This document shows positions 44,528 to 55,326 of a stretch of DNA of 64,000 nucleotides, piece after piece. The notes beneath the pieces are model-generated. The model was not told the origin of the DNA and made no database searches. It saw nothing but the letters and a program-made list of their open reading frames with translations. Position 1 is the first letter of the stretch, and every line of letters starts with the position of its first letter. The stretch is from Streptococcus sp. 1643 (GTDB lineage: Bacteria > Bacillota > Bacilli > Lactobacillales > Streptococcaceae), in assembly GCF_006228325.1 (NCBI RefSeq), contig NZ_CP040231.1:1685001-1749000 (forward strand). Reading direction: 5' to 3'. A program made the position numbers and the translations under genes.

Positions 44528-45760
44528 CTATAATTGATTTGCAATTCCTTGTAAATGCGCTGCTCTGATGATAAGAAGCAACCCAAGTACTGCACACACA
44601 ATAAAAACGAGCCAAACACCTACAGCACCTGTTGCAGCGCTGATAGAAATCATCGCCCCCGCTAAAATAGACGCTAAAGGCTGCGCCATATTAAGGAAAC
44701 CTGAGTAGGTTCCGAGCTTATTCTCATTCATCATTTCCGCCCGCAAAACTTGGCTTGGCGGCATGCAGATGAGTTCCCCCATAGTATAGAGAATGGCTAG
44801 CAAAAACAGAGCCCAGAAACTCCTGAAGACAATGGTGAAAAGCATACCCAAGTCAAAGATAATACTTCCCAATAAAAACTGCGGTATGAGCTTCATTTCC
44901 TTGGTCAAACGATTGGCAGTCGTTATGAAGCAAACAATAATCAGGGTATTGATAAAGACCATGATACTGAGCATCTTAGCTCCTGAAATATGAATACCGA
45001 AAATACTACTCGCGATGAATGACTCTTTCAAATGAACGGGTATATAATTGTCAATTTGCAACCAGATAACACCATTAAATACAGTCCCTAACGTATAAAG
45101 TAGGAAAATTTTGTCCTGAAAAACAGAAACATAATTTTTCACAGTTGCCAAAGGACTGCTACCATGCTCAAAGACCAGATTAGCTGGCTTGCTTTCTGAA
45201 AAATATTTCCAAGCGAGGAAAAAATTCAAGAAGCTAATCACCGTCAAAACCAGAAGCAACTCAAAAAAATGGTGGTCGTAAAAGAAACCTGCAAGCCCTG
45301 CTCCTAACATAACGGATACATTGACAAACCAATAACTAATCGTATAAACGAAACGGCGATTTTGCTCGTCGGTCAAATCAATAATCATCGCATCAATAGC
45401 CGGCCAAGAGAAAGTTCCTGCGGTCTCTGCCAGCAACATTCCGACAAAAGTCAAAAAGGGAAAAATATGATTAGGCATATTTGCCAGCAGCACAAGAAAG
45501 TAGCCACTCGCAAGACCAAAGTTTCCCCAGTCAATGACTTTCTTACGTCCCCAAAGATCCGCCAAATGTCCACCATACAGCCCAGCTAAAAAACCAATGA
45601 GTTTGGTTGTGATCATCAATAACCCCGCCCAAAAGGCTCCAAAATATTGAACATAGTACATGGCCATAAAAGGAGTAATGGCACTCTCTAAAATCCGTGC
45701 TACAAAGCTCATCCATTCCCGCATTTGAATTTGCTTGGGGAGGGCAAAAAATTCTTTCAT
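44528..45760 (-). CDS. MFS transporter, LmrP-like
   Basis: 410 residues, 12 TM segments. MFS motif A between TM2 and TM3 appears as GGHLADLWGRKKV, and motif C-like AGLAGFFYD. The protein resembles LmrP multidrug/H+ antiporters of lactic acid bacteria, and from memory the mutL-lmrP-ruvA-tag order exists in S. pyogenes, which supports the call. Extended -10 TGATATACT at about 45802-45810. Substrate unproven. Confidence 0.85.
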   Translation of the reverse strand: MKEFFALPKQIQMREWMSFVARILESAITPFMAMYYVQYFGAFWAGLLMITTKLIGFLAGLYGGHLADLWGRKKVIDWGNFGLASGYFLVLLANMPNHIFPFLTFVGMLLAETAGTFSWPAIDAMIIDLTDEQNRRFVYTISYWFVNVSVMLGAGLAGFFYDHHFFELLLVLTVISFLNFFLAWKYFSESKPANLVFEHGSSPLATVKNYVSVFQDKIFLLYTLGTVFNGVIWLQIDNYIPVHLKESFIASSIFGIHISGAKMLSIMVFINTLIIVCFITTANRLTKEMKLIPQFLLGSIIFDLGMLFTIVFRSFWALFLLAILYTMGELICMPPSQVLRAEMMNENKLGTYSGFLNMAQPLASILAGAMISISAATGAVGVWLVFIVCAVLGLLLIIRAAHLQGIANQL

Positions 45761-45852
45761 CTTTCATTCCTTTTTCATAATTTCTTCGCTTTTTCTTACC
45801 TAGTATATCATATTTTTTTGCTGAAAACTGCAACAAAAGGTGCAACCTCTGG

Positions 45853-45881
45853 TTGACAAATAGTACAGGAGATTGTATTCT
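45853..45881 (+). promoter_or_regulatory. Promoter of the XRE-TM regulator gene
   Basis: TTGACA (45853-45858), 17-bp spacer, TATTCT (45876-45881). A CAACC-TCT-GGTTG palindrome overlaps the -35 and TGCAAC repeats occur just upstream, a possible operator for the regulator itself. Confidence 0.75.
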
Positions 45882-45929
45882 CATTATAAGTAAAAATTGT
45901 TAGGATAGAGGTAGAAAAAGGAGGATAGA

Positions 45930-46430
45930 ATGATGAAACTCGCAGAAAAACTATTTGAACTCAGAAAGGAAAAAGGTTGGTCCCAAGAAAAGCTAGCTGA
46001 ACAAATCAATGTTTCTCGGCAAAGCATCTCAAAATGGGAGTCTGGACAAGTCCTTCCTGAAATCGAAAAAATCATTGAATTAAGCAAGATTTTCCAAGTG
46101 ACAACTGACTATCTACTTCTGGATGAAAACTCTGAAAAAGGTTCCACAGCAGTGACCTTGGAGGAAGACAAGGACAACTACTATAAAGAGGTTAAATCCT
46201 ATGGTCTCTGGCAAGTGATTTATATTTTCGTCTTGGCTCTGGCTATCTATCTCTTTTTAGCCGGTTCGAGTTTACCAGCCGAATTCACTGCCTGGATTTG
46301 GCTGACCTTCGTTCTTTTGATTGCTTCAGCAATTGCGATTAACAAGACTCTCAAAACCAAACAACGTTATCTTGATAAGGTAATTGGTCCTGAGAATCCT
46401 TCCGACAAAGACGACTCTACAAAACCTTGA
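45930..46430 (+). CDS. XRE family HTH regulator with C-terminal membrane anchor
   Basis: 166 residues. Cro/CI-type HTH in residues 5-60 ([30 protein letters not shown]), a linker, and two TM segments (about 88-108 and 115-135), with a charged tail. This is a membrane-linked XRE regulator, a design common in Firmicutes and often tied to an adjacent transporter. The divergent neighbour is the LmrP-like MFS gene, a plausible target. Convergent with mutL and sharing a terminator. Confidence 0.88.
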   Translation: MMKLAEKLFELRKEKGWSQEKLAEQINVSRQSISKWESGQVLPEIEKIIELSKIFQVTTDYLLLDENSEKGSTAVTLEEDKDNYYKEVKSYGLWQVIYIFVLALAIYLFLAGSSLPAEFTAWIWLTFVLLIASAIAINKTLKTKQRYLDKVIGPENPSDKDDSTKP

Positions 46431-46542
46431 ATCACCTAATTCTGTTTTCTCAACATTTTTTATAGGACTGGTCTTGTCAAGCAAGTGTAAACCTCGTGTC
46501 AAGTTGCCCATGTCCATTCAAAATTCCCACCTTAGAAAAGCT

Positions 46543-46575
46543 AAAAAGCCTTGTTTGGAAAAACAAAGGCTTTTT
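46543..46575. terminator. Bidirectional terminator, XRE-TM gene / mutL
   Basis: AAAAAGCCTTGTTT / AAACAAAGGCTTTTT with a 4-nt loop, between convergent genes. Confidence 0.88.
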
Positions 46576-46581
46576 GTGTTC

Positions 46582-48531
46582 TTAATATTTCCCCAACTCA
46601 CGAAGACTGGTATGATTTTCTTGAATACGTCGGAACATCTTTTCCATATCCGACTTGGTGAAATGCACCAAAACGGGACGTCCGTGTGGACAGTTATAGG
46701 GATTGTCACATTGAGAAAGCTGATAAAGGAGCTGTCTGGCTGAGTGGTCATCGATACGATGGTTGGCCTTGATAGACCGCTTGCAGGACATCATGATAGC
46801 CAGCTCTGCTCGGTATTTCTTGATCGAAACTTCCTTGGTCAAGAGGAGCATATCACACATTTCATAGATGCCAGACTCGATTTCTTCTTCTGCCATCCAA
46901 ATAGGATGTTCACGCAGTATAAATTGATTTTCTCCGTACTCTGCTAGAAAGACGCCCACTTCCTCTAAAAGTGCCATTCTTTCCCTGAGACGAAGGGCAT
47001 CATCTGCTGGGAACTCAAAGATGTAGGGCACTAGGAGTTGCTGCTGGCTCTGGTCAACATTGCCGATGCTTTCACGGTATTCCTCGTACTTAACTCGTTC
47101 CTGAGCCGCGTGCTGGTCTATGATGTAGAGGCCATCTCGCCCTTGGGCAAAGAGATAAGTTCCATGCATTTGTCCGAAAAACTCCAACTCTGGGAAGCTG
47201 GATGATTCTTCTCGCTCTAGCTTGTCATAAGCCTTATCGAGGCTAGCAAGATCTAACTCTGGATGGTCTAGTTGGTCGTAGTTAGCAGGCTTTCTCTCTG
47301 CAAAATGCAGTTTTGCGGGCTTGGTTAGCTGGTCCAAGGTTTCCTTGGCAAACAGGGTTAAGTCCCTACCTTCCTCAGTTAATTCAACCTGATGATCAGC
47401 CACCTCAGCTTGACAAGGTCTTGAGAGTTCTGTTTTTTCATAGTAGAGCGTATTTTCTTTGAGTGGGAGAATGGTCTGTTCTACCTTTTGACGATTGCGC
47501 ACGGTCGACTTGGCAAGATTTTCCAAGGCATCAGGGATCAAGGCTTGCTCTTTGAGACTGTTAGAAATAGCTTCTGAGACTAACGCCATCAGTTCTTTTT
47601 CCTTAGAAATCCGCACTTCTTGCTTGGTCGGATGCACATTGACATCCGCTAGATAAGGGTCGATATGGATGTGAATGACAGCCAGTGGAAAACGGCCCAC
47701 CATGAGCTTGCTGCCATAGCCATCCAAAATTGCACGATTGAGCAAGAAGTTCTTGATATATCGCCCATTGATGAAGAGGCTGATATAGTTGCGATTAGCC
47801 CGAGTCAACTCAGGCAAGGACACAAAACCTGTAATTTCAAAGTCTAGATCCGAATTCTCAATGGCTATCATCTTCTTGGCACTCGCCAAGCCATAAATTC
47901 CAGCAATAGCTTGGCGTAGTTGACCCGTACCAGCTGTTCGTGTCATTTCCTTGCCATCACTAATCAAACTAAAAGAAATCTCTGGATGGGCCAAGCCCAG
48001 ACGGTTGACAATATCAATGATATGAGACAGCTCCGCCTGCTGGCTCTTCATATACTTGAGACGTGCAGGCGTGTTGAAAAAGAGGTCCTCTACACAAACC
48101 TTGGTCCCCACTGGACTTGTCGCAGGAGTGATTGCTTCGACTTCACCCCCACGCGCAACGAGCTTGGTCCCATGACTCGCACCATCCACCGCCGTCAACA
48201 AAGTCAAGACACTAACAGAAGCGATAGAGGGCAGGGCTTCACCTCGAAATCCGAGCGTCCGAATCCGAAAGAGGTCTGCTTGATTTTTTATCTTACTGGT
48301 TGCATGACGACGCAAGGCCAATTCCACCTCATCGTGGGCAATTCCATGACCATTATCTGTGATTTGAATTTTCTTGAGACCAGCTTCCTCAATCTCAATG
48401 ATAATCTGGCTAGAGCCCGCGTCAATAGCATTTTCTACCAACTCTTTGACTACACTGGCAGGACGTTCAATGACCTCTCCTGCCGCTATCTGGTTTGCCA
48501 GCACCTCTGGCAATTCAATAATTTGAGACAT
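46582..48531 (-). CDS. mutL: DNA mismatch repair protein MutL (HexB)
   Basis: 649 residues. GHKL ATPase N-terminal: [34 protein letters not shown]-terminal domain carries the metal endonuclease motif [13 protein letters not shown] (DQHAx2Ex4E) and [11 protein letters not shown], as expected in Gram-positives that lack MutH. Acts with MutS in mismatch repair and limits recombination during transformation. Here on the same strand as mutS but separated from it by the LytTR pair on the opposite strand. Confidence 0.97.
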   Translation of the reverse strand: MSQIIELPEVLANQIAAGEVIERPASVVKELVENAIDAGSSQIIIEIEEAGLKKIQITDNGHGIAHDEVELALRRHATSKIKNQADLFRIRTLGFRGEALPSIASVSVLTLLTAVDGASHGTKLVARGGEVEAITPATSPVGTKVCVEDLFFNTPARLKYMKSQQAELSHIIDIVNRLGLAHPEISFSLISDGKEMTRTAGTGQLRQAIAGIYGLASAKKMIAIENSDLDFEITGFVSLPELTRANRNYISLFINGRYIKNFLLNRAILDGYGSKLMVGRFPLAVIHIHIDPYLADVNVHPTKQEVRISKEKELMALVSEAISNSLKEQALIPDALENLAKSTVRNRQKVEQTILPLKENTLYYEKTELSRPCQAEVADHQVELTEEGRDLTLFAKETLDQLTKPAKLHFAERKPANYDQLDHPELDLASLDKAYDKLEREESSSFPELEFFGQMHGTYLFAQGRDGLYIIDQHAAQERVKYEEYRESIGNVDQSQQQLLVPYIFEFPADDALRLRERMALLEEVGVFLAEYGENQFILREHPIWMAEEEIESGIYEMCDMLLLTKEVSIKKYRAELAIMMSCKRSIKANHRIDDHSARQLLYQLSQCDNPYNCPHGRPVLVHFTKSDMEKMFRRIQENHTSLRELGKY

Positions 48532-48739
48532 CTTTCAGCCCCTTTCTGTATCTATTTTCCTAGAAATTGATTAGTGCTATTATACCATATTTCAGATACT
48601 ATCAGAAAAAGCAAATACCACATAGACTCCAAATCTCTCCACATAGACAAAAGCTCTTGCCACGGGCCGTAAAATAGTGTTTAATAAAGGTGTACAGGAA
48701 GTGATCACAACCTTGTATAACTGAAAAGGAGGGAAATTT

Positions 48740-49180
48740 ATGAAAGTAGAACTACAGATTAAGGAGACTTACGAGGAGGAAAAGCTGATTGTCCAAACTC
48801 CTCAGCCGACCGAAAAAGTCCAGAAAGTCATCGAGTTCGCAGAAAATATTGACCAAAAAGAAACAATCAAAGGTAAGATCGATAATCAGGTCTATCTAAT
48901 TGAAATTAGTAAGATACAACGCTTCTATATCGAGAATCGCAAGGTTCTAGCAGAAACTGCATCTCAGACCTACAGCGTTGATTTGCGACTCTATCAGGTT
49001 CTTGAACTCTTGCCGACCACTTTTATCCAAATTTCCCAATCTGAAATCGTCAATATCGACTCCATCTCTCATCTCAAGCTCACGCCCAACGGTCTGGTTG
49101 AAATTTTCTTAAAAAACGAAAGCTTCACCTACTCTTCACGCCGCTACCTAAAAACCATCAAGGAGAAATTAGAACTATGA
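48740..49180 (+). CDS. LytTR-domain DNA-binding protein
   Basis: 146 residues; LytTR domain in about 42-146 (IEISKIQRFYIENRKVLAET; FIQISQSEIVNIDSISHLKL; YSSRRYLKTIKEKL). No receiver domain. AAAAGGAGGG precedes the ATG. Its stop overlaps the next gene by 4 bp. The pair follows the LytTR regulatory system design (regulator plus membrane inhibitor) known from S. mutans HdrRM/BrsRM, where the membrane protein holds the regulator inactive. A -10-like TATAAC lies about 30 bp upstream. Confidence 0.85.
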   Translation: MKVELQIKETYEEEKLIVQTPQPTEKVQKVIEFAENIDQKETIKGKIDNQVYLIEISKIQRFYIENRKVLAETASQTYSVDLRLYQVLELLPTTFIQISQSEIVNIDSISHLKLTPNGLVEIFLKNESFTYSSRRYLKTIKEKLEL

Positions 49181-49635
49181 AAAAACAAATCTTTCACGAT
49201 GCAGCTGCTGGTGTTCTTATCGGCCTCATCCTCTCTATCCTTTTTTCACTCATTTATGCCCCAAATACCTATGCCCCGCTGAGCCCCGAGTCTCTGATCG
49301 GACAAGCGATGGTGCAACATCAGATTCACGGTGCCCTGGTCTTGCTCTACTGTATGATCATCTGGTCAGCTATCGGAGTTCTCTTTAGCTTTGGCAGTCG
49401 CTTATTCAGCCGTGACTGGAGCTTACTCCGTGCCACACTTTCCCATTTCTTCCTCATGCTGGCTGGCTTTGTTCCACTAGCAACTCTAGCTGGTTGGTTC
49501 CCCTTCCACTGGACCTTCTATCTCCAGCTCATTCCAGAGTTTGCTATTGTCTACCTCATCATCTGGGCTATTCTCTATAAAAGAGAAGCTAAAAAAGTGG
49601 ACCACATCAATCAACTCTTGGCTCATAAAAAGTAA
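49177..49635 (+). CDS. DUF3021 membrane protein, partner of the LytTR regulator
   Basis: 152 residues, four TM segments (about 10-30, 44-66, 82-104, 108-130). DUF3021 proteins usually stand next to LytTR regulators. Overlap with the LytTR gene implies equal expression and interaction. Membrane inhibitor/sensor role is inferred from that context. Confidence 0.8.
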   Translation: MKKQIFHDAAAGVLIGLILSILFSLIYAPNTYAPLSPESLIGQAMVQHQIHGALVLLYCMIIWSAIGVLFSFGSRLFSRDWSLLRATLSHFFLMLAGFVPLATLAGWFPFHWTFYLQLIPEFAIVYLIIWAILYKREAKKVDHINQLLAHKK

Positions 49636-49643
49636 TAGAGAAA

Positions 49644-49677
49644 ACCCCACTCACAAATACATGAGTGGGATTCTTTT
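49644..49677. terminator. Terminator between DUF3021 gene and mutS
   Basis: CCCACTC / GAGTGGG with a 10-nt loop and TTCTTTTT on the plus strand, between convergent genes; AAAA-rich 5' side lets it act on the minus strand too. Confidence 0.75.
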
Positions 49678-52211
49678 TATAACTTTTGTTTGAGCTCGAC
49701 TAAGACATTCATAGCCTGCATAGGTGTCATATTGTACACATCCAGTTTAGCTAATTCTGCTAGGATAGGATGTTCTTCAGGCGCATCAAAGAGTGACATC
49801 TGTTCTTTGACAGCACTTGTTTCTCTCATCGGAGCAGGACTTTCCGTCCCTTGACTCTCCAGTTGAGTCAATATCTTATCCGCCCTTGCTAAAAGTTCTG
49901 CTGGTAAACCAGCAATCTTAGCAACATGGATACCGTAGGATTTGTCAGCTGGTCCTGGTTCGATCTTGTGAAGGAAGGTGACCTGCCCATCCTGCTCCAA
50001 GGTTGCCACATGAACATTGACCAAGTGTTCCAAGCTAGACTCCAGACTGGTCAACTCATGGTAGTGGGTCGCAAAGAGGGTTTTGGCTCCGATATGTTCA
50101 TGAATGTATTCGATGATGGACTGGGCAAGAGCCATCCCATCATAAGTCGCAGTTCCTCGACCTAACTCATCAAAGAGAATCAAGGAATCCTTGGTCGCAT
50201 GAGAAATGGCATTGTTGGCCTCCATCATCTCCACCATGAAGGTTGATTGACCTGAAACCAAGTCATCTGCTGCTCCAATGCGGGTAAAGATAGCATCGAA
50301 AATAGGCAAATGGGTGCTCTCAGCCGGCACATAAGAACCCAGCTGGGCCATAACCGCTGTTATGGCTAGCTGACGCATGTAGGTAGACTTCCCACTCATG
50401 TTTGGCCCTGTGATTAGCTGAATACTGGTATCTTCTGTCATCTGAATGGTATTAGGAATATAGGTCTGAGCTCCCATGACCTTTTCAACGACAGCATGGC
50501 GTCCCTTTTGGATATCGATTTGTGAATCATCCCCAAACTCAGGTCGGATCAAATGCTGGGTTTCAGCCACAACTGCGAGACTTTGCAAGACATCAACCGT
50601 TGCAATTCCTTGAGCTAGAGTCTGCAAACGCTGGATGTACTTGCTGACTTCCTCACGGATGCGCATAAAGATTTCATACTCTAGGTTGGCTGACTTCTCA
50701 CGCGCCTCCAACATATCCCCCTCGATACAGGCTAATTCCTCGGTACCGAAGCGTTCCGAGTTTTTCAGCGTCGCCTTGCGGAAAAAGTGGGTTGGCACAT
50801 TCCCCAGTTGCGAATTGGTCACATGGAAATAGTAGCCATCTTTTTTATTGTAGTCAATCTTGAGCGTGCTGATGCCAGAATTTTCTCTCTCCTTAGCCTC
50901 AATCTCAGCAATCCAGCTAGTCCCTTCTCTGAGTACTCGGCGGTATTTATCCAAAGTCTCATCAAATCCGGTCCGAATAATGCCACCCTCCGTAATCACA
51001 TGAGGAGCTTCAGGAGCAATCGCTGCGCTAATCAAGCTCTCCAACTCAGGGATTCCATCCAACTGTTCGATGAGATAGACCAGAGCAGGATGCTCCATCC
51101 CTTCTAAAATCGCACGAATACGTGGCACACTAGACAATGTAGTAGCTAACTGCAAGAGATCCTTGGGATTGGTCTTGCCAAAAGAAACCCGACTAGCCAA
51201 GCGTTCGATATCATAAACACCTTTGAGACTGTCCGTTAAATCACTACGCTCAAAGAAGTGGTCAAGAAAGACCTGCACCACCTCTTGACGCTGGACGATT
51301 CGCTCCTTATCAATCAAGGGACGATGAATCCAAGAACGTAAGAGCCGCATACCCATAGCCGTTTTGGTTTCATCCAAAAGCCAGAAAAGACTGCCTTGCT
51401 TCTTGCCTGAACGGGCATTCTCAACCAAATCCAAACTAGCCTTAGTAGCATAATCCATCTGCAAGAAATCTTTGATTTCATAGCGGATAACAGGTTTGAG
51501 GTGGTTCAATTCCCGCATCTGGGTCCGGTGAACATACTGGAGGAGCTTACTAGCTGCCGCTTGCTCCACAGCTGCCAGTCGTGAATCCAGTAAATGAAGG
51601 TCCTCAAAGGCTTCTTTTTCATAAGAAAGTACCAAATTCATCTGACGGCTGAGGATTTGCTCTTCTTCGTCTGACAAGTCATAACCCAGTACCACTTCTC
51701 GGGCTTTGAGGTTACGGATTTCCCCACAAACGAGAGTAAAATCCAATAAACCAGTCACATAAAAATCACCTGTCACTAGATCCATATAAGCCAGACCAAA
51801 TTGATTGCCATCACGATCTAAGGCAACCAAGAAATTATTCTGACTATCGGGCTTACTACTATCGACTACTGTACCAGGTGTGATGACCTGCACCACCTCT
51901 CGCTTGACAACCCCCACTGCTTGTTTGGGATCTTCCATCTGTTCAGCTATAGCAACTTTATAGCCCTGCTCAATCAGAACATCGATATACTGTTGGGCAG
52001 AATGATAGGGGACGCCCGCCATGGGTATCGGATTTTCTGCATTTTTATTCCGACTCGTTAAGGAAATTTCTAAAATTTGTGCTGCATTGATTGCATCTTC
52101 ATAGAACAACTCGTAAAAATCACCCATCCGAAAAAGCAAAAAAGCATCTGGGTATTGTTTCTTAATATCCACATACTGTTGCATGCCGGGTGATAACTTT
52201 TCTGTTGCCAT
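49677..52211 (-). CDS. mutS: DNA mismatch repair protein MutS (HexA)
   Basis: 844 residues from ATG 52211, with AAGGAGAG before it; the longer frame to 52250 is not supported. Mismatch-binding FxE is FYE in [11 protein letters not shown] near residue 32. Core and clamp domains, then the ATPase with Walker [13 protein letters not shown] and [12 protein letters not shown]. Starts mismatch repair with MutL. argR is immediately upstream (50 bp). Confidence 0.97.
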   Translation of the reverse strand: MATEKLSPGMQQYVDIKKQYPDAFLLFRMGDFYELFYEDAINAAQILEISLTSRNKNAENPIPMAGVPYHSAQQYIDVLIEQGYKVAIAEQMEDPKQAVGVVKREVVQVITPGTVVDSSKPDSQNNFLVALDRDGNQFGLAYMDLVTGDFYVTGLLDFTLVCGEIRNLKAREVVLGYDLSDEEEQILSRQMNLVLSYEKEAFEDLHLLDSRLAAVEQAAASKLLQYVHRTQMRELNHLKPVIRYEIKDFLQMDYATKASLDLVENARSGKKQGSLFWLLDETKTAMGMRLLRSWIHRPLIDKERIVQRQEVVQVFLDHFFERSDLTDSLKGVYDIERLASRVSFGKTNPKDLLQLATTLSSVPRIRAILEGMEHPALVYLIEQLDGIPELESLISAAIAPEAPHVITEGGIIRTGFDETLDKYRRVLREGTSWIAEIEAKERENSGISTLKIDYNKKDGYYFHVTNSQLGNVPTHFFRKATLKNSERFGTEELACIEGDMLEAREKSANLEYEIFMRIREEVSKYIQRLQTLAQGIATVDVLQSLAVVAETQHLIRPEFGDDSQIDIQKGRHAVVEKVMGAQTYIPNTIQMTEDTSIQLITGPNMSGKSTYMRQLAITAVMAQLGSYVPAESTHLPIFDAIFTRIGAADDLVSGQSTFMVEMMEANNAISHATKDSLILFDELGRGTATYDGMALAQSIIEYIHEHIGAKTLFATHYHELTSLESSLEHLVNVHVATLEQDGQVTFLHKIEPGPADKSYGIHVAKIAGLPAELLARADKILTQLESQGTESPAPMRETSAVKEQMSLFDAPEEHPILAELAKLDVYNMTPMQAMNVLVELKQKL

Positions 52212-52261
52212 TTTCCGTCTCTCCTTGCTAAAAATAAGTCTTGAGAGCACCTCCCAAGACC

Positions 52262-52708
52262 TTATTTATCTTTCATCAAATCTAGCAAACGATCTTCCAT
52301 CAGCTTGGCAACGTGCTGGTCTCGACAAATAACCAATAAGGTATTAGCACCAGCAACCGTTCCTAAAATCCATTCATCCTTGTTTGCATCTACAATGTTT
52401 GCTAAGACTGCAGCTTCCCCAAGTTTGGTATGCAGTACCAAGGTAAACTCTGCTCTTGCAACTCCTTCTAAATGATGAGACAAAAACTCAACTAAATCAA
52501 TCTTATCTGTCTCATTTGCTAGTACATAATACACCATATCATTTTTCTTAACCTTGGTCAAGCCGATTTCACGCAAATCACGTGACAAAGTCGTTTGTGT
52601 CACATAAACATTACGAGCTTCTAAACGATCTTGAATCTCTTTTTGTGTCCCAAGTTTTTCTTCGGTGATCATCTTTTTAATCAACTGATGCCGTTCTCTT
52701 TTTCTCAT
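52262..52708 (-). CDS. argR: Arginine repressor
   Basis: 148 residues. Winged-helix N-terminal domain ([25 protein letters not shown]) and C-terminal arginine-binding/hexamer domain ([16 protein letters not shown]). Represses arginine biosynthesis or controls catabolism with arginine. Divergent from argS and followed by mutS. Streptococci have several ArgR-type paralogues; the one divergent from argS is of the AhrC/ArgR type. Confidence 0.93.
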   Translation of the reverse strand: MRKRERHQLIKKMITEEKLGTQKEIQDRLEARNVYVTQTTLSRDLREIGLTKVKKNDMVYYVLANETDKIDLVEFLSHHLEGVARAEFTLVLHTKLGEAAVLANIVDANKDEWILGTVAGANTLLVICRDQHVAKLMEDRLLDLMKDK

Positions 52709-52721
52709 ATTATCCTCTTAA

Positions 52722-52735
52722 GTGAATATTTATAA
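52722..52735. promoter_or_regulatory. ARG-box-like site and argR promoter region
   Basis: Plus strand GTGAATATTTATAA, one half-site perfect (TGAAT) and one degenerate relative to TGAATwwwwATTCA. It lies 14 bp before argR. The argR extended -10 (TGGTATAAT) is at 52763-52771, so the site is downstream of the promoter and would suit autoregulation. Confidence 0.5.
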
Positions 52736-52862
52736 CAAGTTTTACATTTATTTTATAACTACATTATACCAAAAAAACTAGATAATTCAAAAAAATTCTT
52801 TTCTTTCTCAAAAAATGTAGTAAATTGTGTTAAAATAGTAAAAAAGCCCAAAAGGAGCCCTT

Positions 52863-54554
52863 ATGAATACAAAAGAACTGATTGCTAGTGAGTTGGCTAG
52901 CGTCATTGATAGCCTGGATCAAGAGGCTATTTTAAATTTACTGGAAACACCTAAAAACTCAGAAATGGGAGACATCGCCTTCCCTGCCTTTTCTCTAGCA
53001 AAGGTCGAGCGTAAAGCTCCTCAAATGATTGCAGCAGATATTGCTGAAAAAATCAATAGTCAAGCCTTTGAAAAGGTTGTCGCTACTGGACCTTACGTCA
53101 ACTTTTTCCTTAATAAAAGTGCTATTTCGGCTCAGGTATTACAGGATGTTATCACTGAAAAAGATCACTATGCTGACCAAAACATTGGCAAGCAAGAAAA
53201 TGTCATTATTGATATGTCTAGTCCCAACATCGCAAAACCATTCTCTATTGGGCACTTGCGTTCAACAGTTATCGGAGATAGCTTGTCACATATTTTCCAA
53301 AAAATCGGTTATCAAACAGTCAAGGTCAATCATTTGGGAGACTGGGGCAAACAGTTTGGGATGCTGATTGTCGCCTACAAAAAATGGGGAAATGAGGAAG
53401 CCGTTAAAGCGCATCCAATCGATGAACTTCTTAAACTCTACGTTCGCATCAATGCTGAAGCTGAAAAAGATCCTAGCTTGGATGAAGAAGCGCGCGAATG
53501 GTTCCGCAAACTGGAGAATGGAGATGAGGAAGCCCTCGCTCTCTGGCAATGGTTCCGTGATGAAAGTTTAGTGGAATTCAACCGCCTTTACAATGAATTG
53601 CAAGTCGAATTTGACAGCTACAACGGGGAGGCCTTTTACAATGATAAGATGGATGCTGTTGTAGACATTCTCGCTGAAAAAGGACTTCTTGTTGAGTCAG
53701 AAGGGGCTCAAGTTGTCAATCTTGAGAAATATGGAATTGAACATCCAGCCCTTATCAAAAAATCTGATGGTGCAACTCTCTATATCACACGAGACTTGGC
53801 TGCAGCCCTTTACCGTAAAAACGAATACCAATTTGCAAAATCCATCTATGTTGTTGGTCAAGAGCAATCTGCCCACTTCAAACAACTCAAGGCAGTACTA
53901 CAAGAGATGGGCTACGATTGGAGCCAAGACATTGTCCATGTTCCGTTTGGATTGGTAACAAAAGAAGGGAAAAAACTCTCTACTCGTAAAGGAAATGTCA
54001 TCTTGCTAGAACCGACTATCGCTGAGGCTGTTAGTCGTGCCAAGGCCCAAATCGAGGCGAAAAATCCTGAGTTAGAAAATAAAGACCAAGTTGCCCACGC
54101 TGTTGGAGTTGGGGCTATCAAGTTCTATGATCTTAAGACCGACCGTACAAATGGATATGACTTCGACCTTGAAGCTATGGTATCCTTTGAAGGAGAAACT
54201 GGACCTTACGTTCAATACGCCTACGCTCGTATCCAATCTATCTTGCGCAAAGCCGATTTCAAACCAGATACAGCTGGCAACTACAGCTTGAACGATGCTG
54301 AAAGCTGGGAAATCATTAAACTACTCCAAGACTTTCCACGTATTATCAATCGTGCAGCAGATAACTTTGAACCTTCTATCATTGCGAAATTTGCGATTAG
54401 TCTGGCTCAAGCTTTCAACAAGTACTATGCACATACACGTATCCTAGATGAAAGTCCTGAGCGCGACAGTCGTCTGGCCCTCAACTACGCAACCGCAGTC
54501 ATCCTCAAAGAAGCTCTTCGTTTGCTCGGAGTAGAAGCGCCGGAGAAGATGTAA
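52863..54554 (+). CDS. argS: Arginyl-tRNA synthetase
   Basis: 563 residues, class I synthetase. HIGH is SIGH in [15 protein letters not shown] near residue 129; KMSK-equivalent is KLSTRKGN near residue 373. N-terminal additional domain recognises the tRNA D-loop; C-terminal anticodon-binding domain with [13 protein letters not shown]. Divergent from argR. A -10 TGTTAAAAT is about 40 bp upstream. No T-box is seen. Confidence 0.97.
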   Translation: MNTKELIASELASVIDSLDQEAILNLLETPKNSEMGDIAFPAFSLAKVERKAPQMIAADIAEKINSQAFEKVVATGPYVNFFLNKSAISAQVLQDVITEKDHYADQNIGKQENVIIDMSSPNIAKPFSIGHLRSTVIGDSLSHIFQKIGYQTVKVNHLGDWGKQFGMLIVAYKKWGNEEAVKAHPIDELLKLYVRINAEAEKDPSLDEEAREWFRKLENGDEEALALWQWFRDESLVEFNRLYNELQVEFDSYNGEAFYNDKMDAVVDILAEKGLLVESEGAQVVNLEKYGIEHPALIKKSDGATLYITRDLAAALYRKNEYQFAKSIYVVGQEQSAHFKQLKAVLQEMGYDWSQDIVHVPFGLVTKEGKKLSTRKGNVILLEPTIAEAVSRAKAQIEAKNPELENKDQVAHAVGVGAIKFYDLKTDRTNGYDFDLEAMVSFEGETGPYVQYAYARIQSILRKADFKPDTAGNYSLNDAESWEIIKLLQDFPRIINRAADNFEPSIIAKFAISLAQAFNKYYAHTRILDESPERDSRLALNYATAVILKEALRLLGVEAPEKM

Positions 54555-54562
54555 ATCGCCAA

Positions 54563-54819
54563 AGTTACTTGATTGCAGAGCAATCTAAGTAACTAACGCC
54601 AAATCCTATTCGGACTTTGGCTTGGCGCTTCACTAGTCATGGTCCCTAAATATAATCGATTTAGAGCCCATGACGTCGTAACCAGTACGAATTGCCTAAA
54701 CGCTTCACTAATTCACCTAACCAAATAATATCGATTTGGTTAGGCTCATGTCGTAATCTTTTAAATTACTTGAAAGCAATCCGAACGATTGAGCAAAATA
54801 ACATTTATATTTTGTTCGG
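54563..54819. repeat. Five-hairpin spacer with a 75-bp-spaced direct repeat
   Basis: No gene in 54555-54883. Hairpins: H1 54563-54594 (AGTTACTTGATTGC/GCAATC-AAGTAACT), H2 54598-54621 (GCCAAA..CC/GG..TTTGGC), H3 54636-54674 (GTCATGG+CTAAAT/ATTTAG+CCATGAC), H4 54716-54744 (CCTAACCAAAT/ATTTGGTTAGG), H5 54781-54819 (CCGAAC+CAAAATA/TATTTTG+GTTCGG). H3 and H4 lie in two imperfect repeats (54626-54682, 54701-54756) that share CGCTTCACTA and GTCGTAA ends with differing but paired arms. None has a clear U-tract. Confidence 0.7.
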
Positions 54820-54883
54820 CCTTGCAGCTGTTCAATGAAACAATTTATTCACTTTTACTATTTATCACACTGGGAGATTCCTT

Positions 54884-55129
54884 ATGAGCCAATATGCTTA
54901 TATCCTCGTTGTACTTAGCTTGGTTTTCCTTTTTCTGCTCAATAAGTACGAGAAGGAAAGACTTCAAAGACTCTACCAAGAGCAACTCTTGAAGGACGAG
55001 ACATTTAGGTCTGACATCAAAGAGAAAATTCACACGACTGAAAATATCAATGATGTCATTGCACATATCAATAAAACTTACCATCTGGGAATGTTGCTCT
55101 CAAAAGACGTTACAGATCAATTGAAATAA
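54884..55129 (+). CDS. Small membrane protein of unknown function
   Basis: 81 residues: one N-terminal TM (about 5-22, ILVVLSLVFLFLLN) followed by a charged, probably helical cytosolic tail (KYEKERLQRLYQEQLLKDE). GGGAG precedes the ATG. A good terminator follows. No family recognised. Confidence 0.7.
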   Translation: MSQYAYILVVLSLVFLFLLNKYEKERLQRLYQEQLLKDETFRSDIKEKIHTTENINDVIAHINKTYHLGMLLSKDVTDQLK

Positions 55130-55133
55130 TCAA

Positions 55134-55162
55134 AATCCGAGAAGCTTTCTTCTCGGATTTTT
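55134..55162 (+). terminator. Terminator of the small membrane protein gene
   Basis: AATCCGAGAA / TTCTCGGATT with T-run. Confidence 0.85.
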
Positions 55163-55245
55163 TAGGCTTACCATATTCTCCTTGGAGAAATTTCATTAAT
55201 ACATGTAAAGTTTTCTGTAATTTTCTATATTTTTTCAAAATATTC

Positions 55246-55274
55246 TTGCATTTCCTTTAAGTTTTTTGTAGAAT
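55246..55274 (+). promoter_or_regulatory. Promoter of the Nramp-family gene
   Basis: TTGCAT (55246-55251), 17-bp spacer, TAGAAT (55269-55274), about 50 bp before ATG 55327. Confidence 0.65.
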
Positions 55275-55326
55275 AGTAGCTGTATATTCAGATTATTCTG
55301 AAAATTTAAAAATAGGAGCGTTTATT

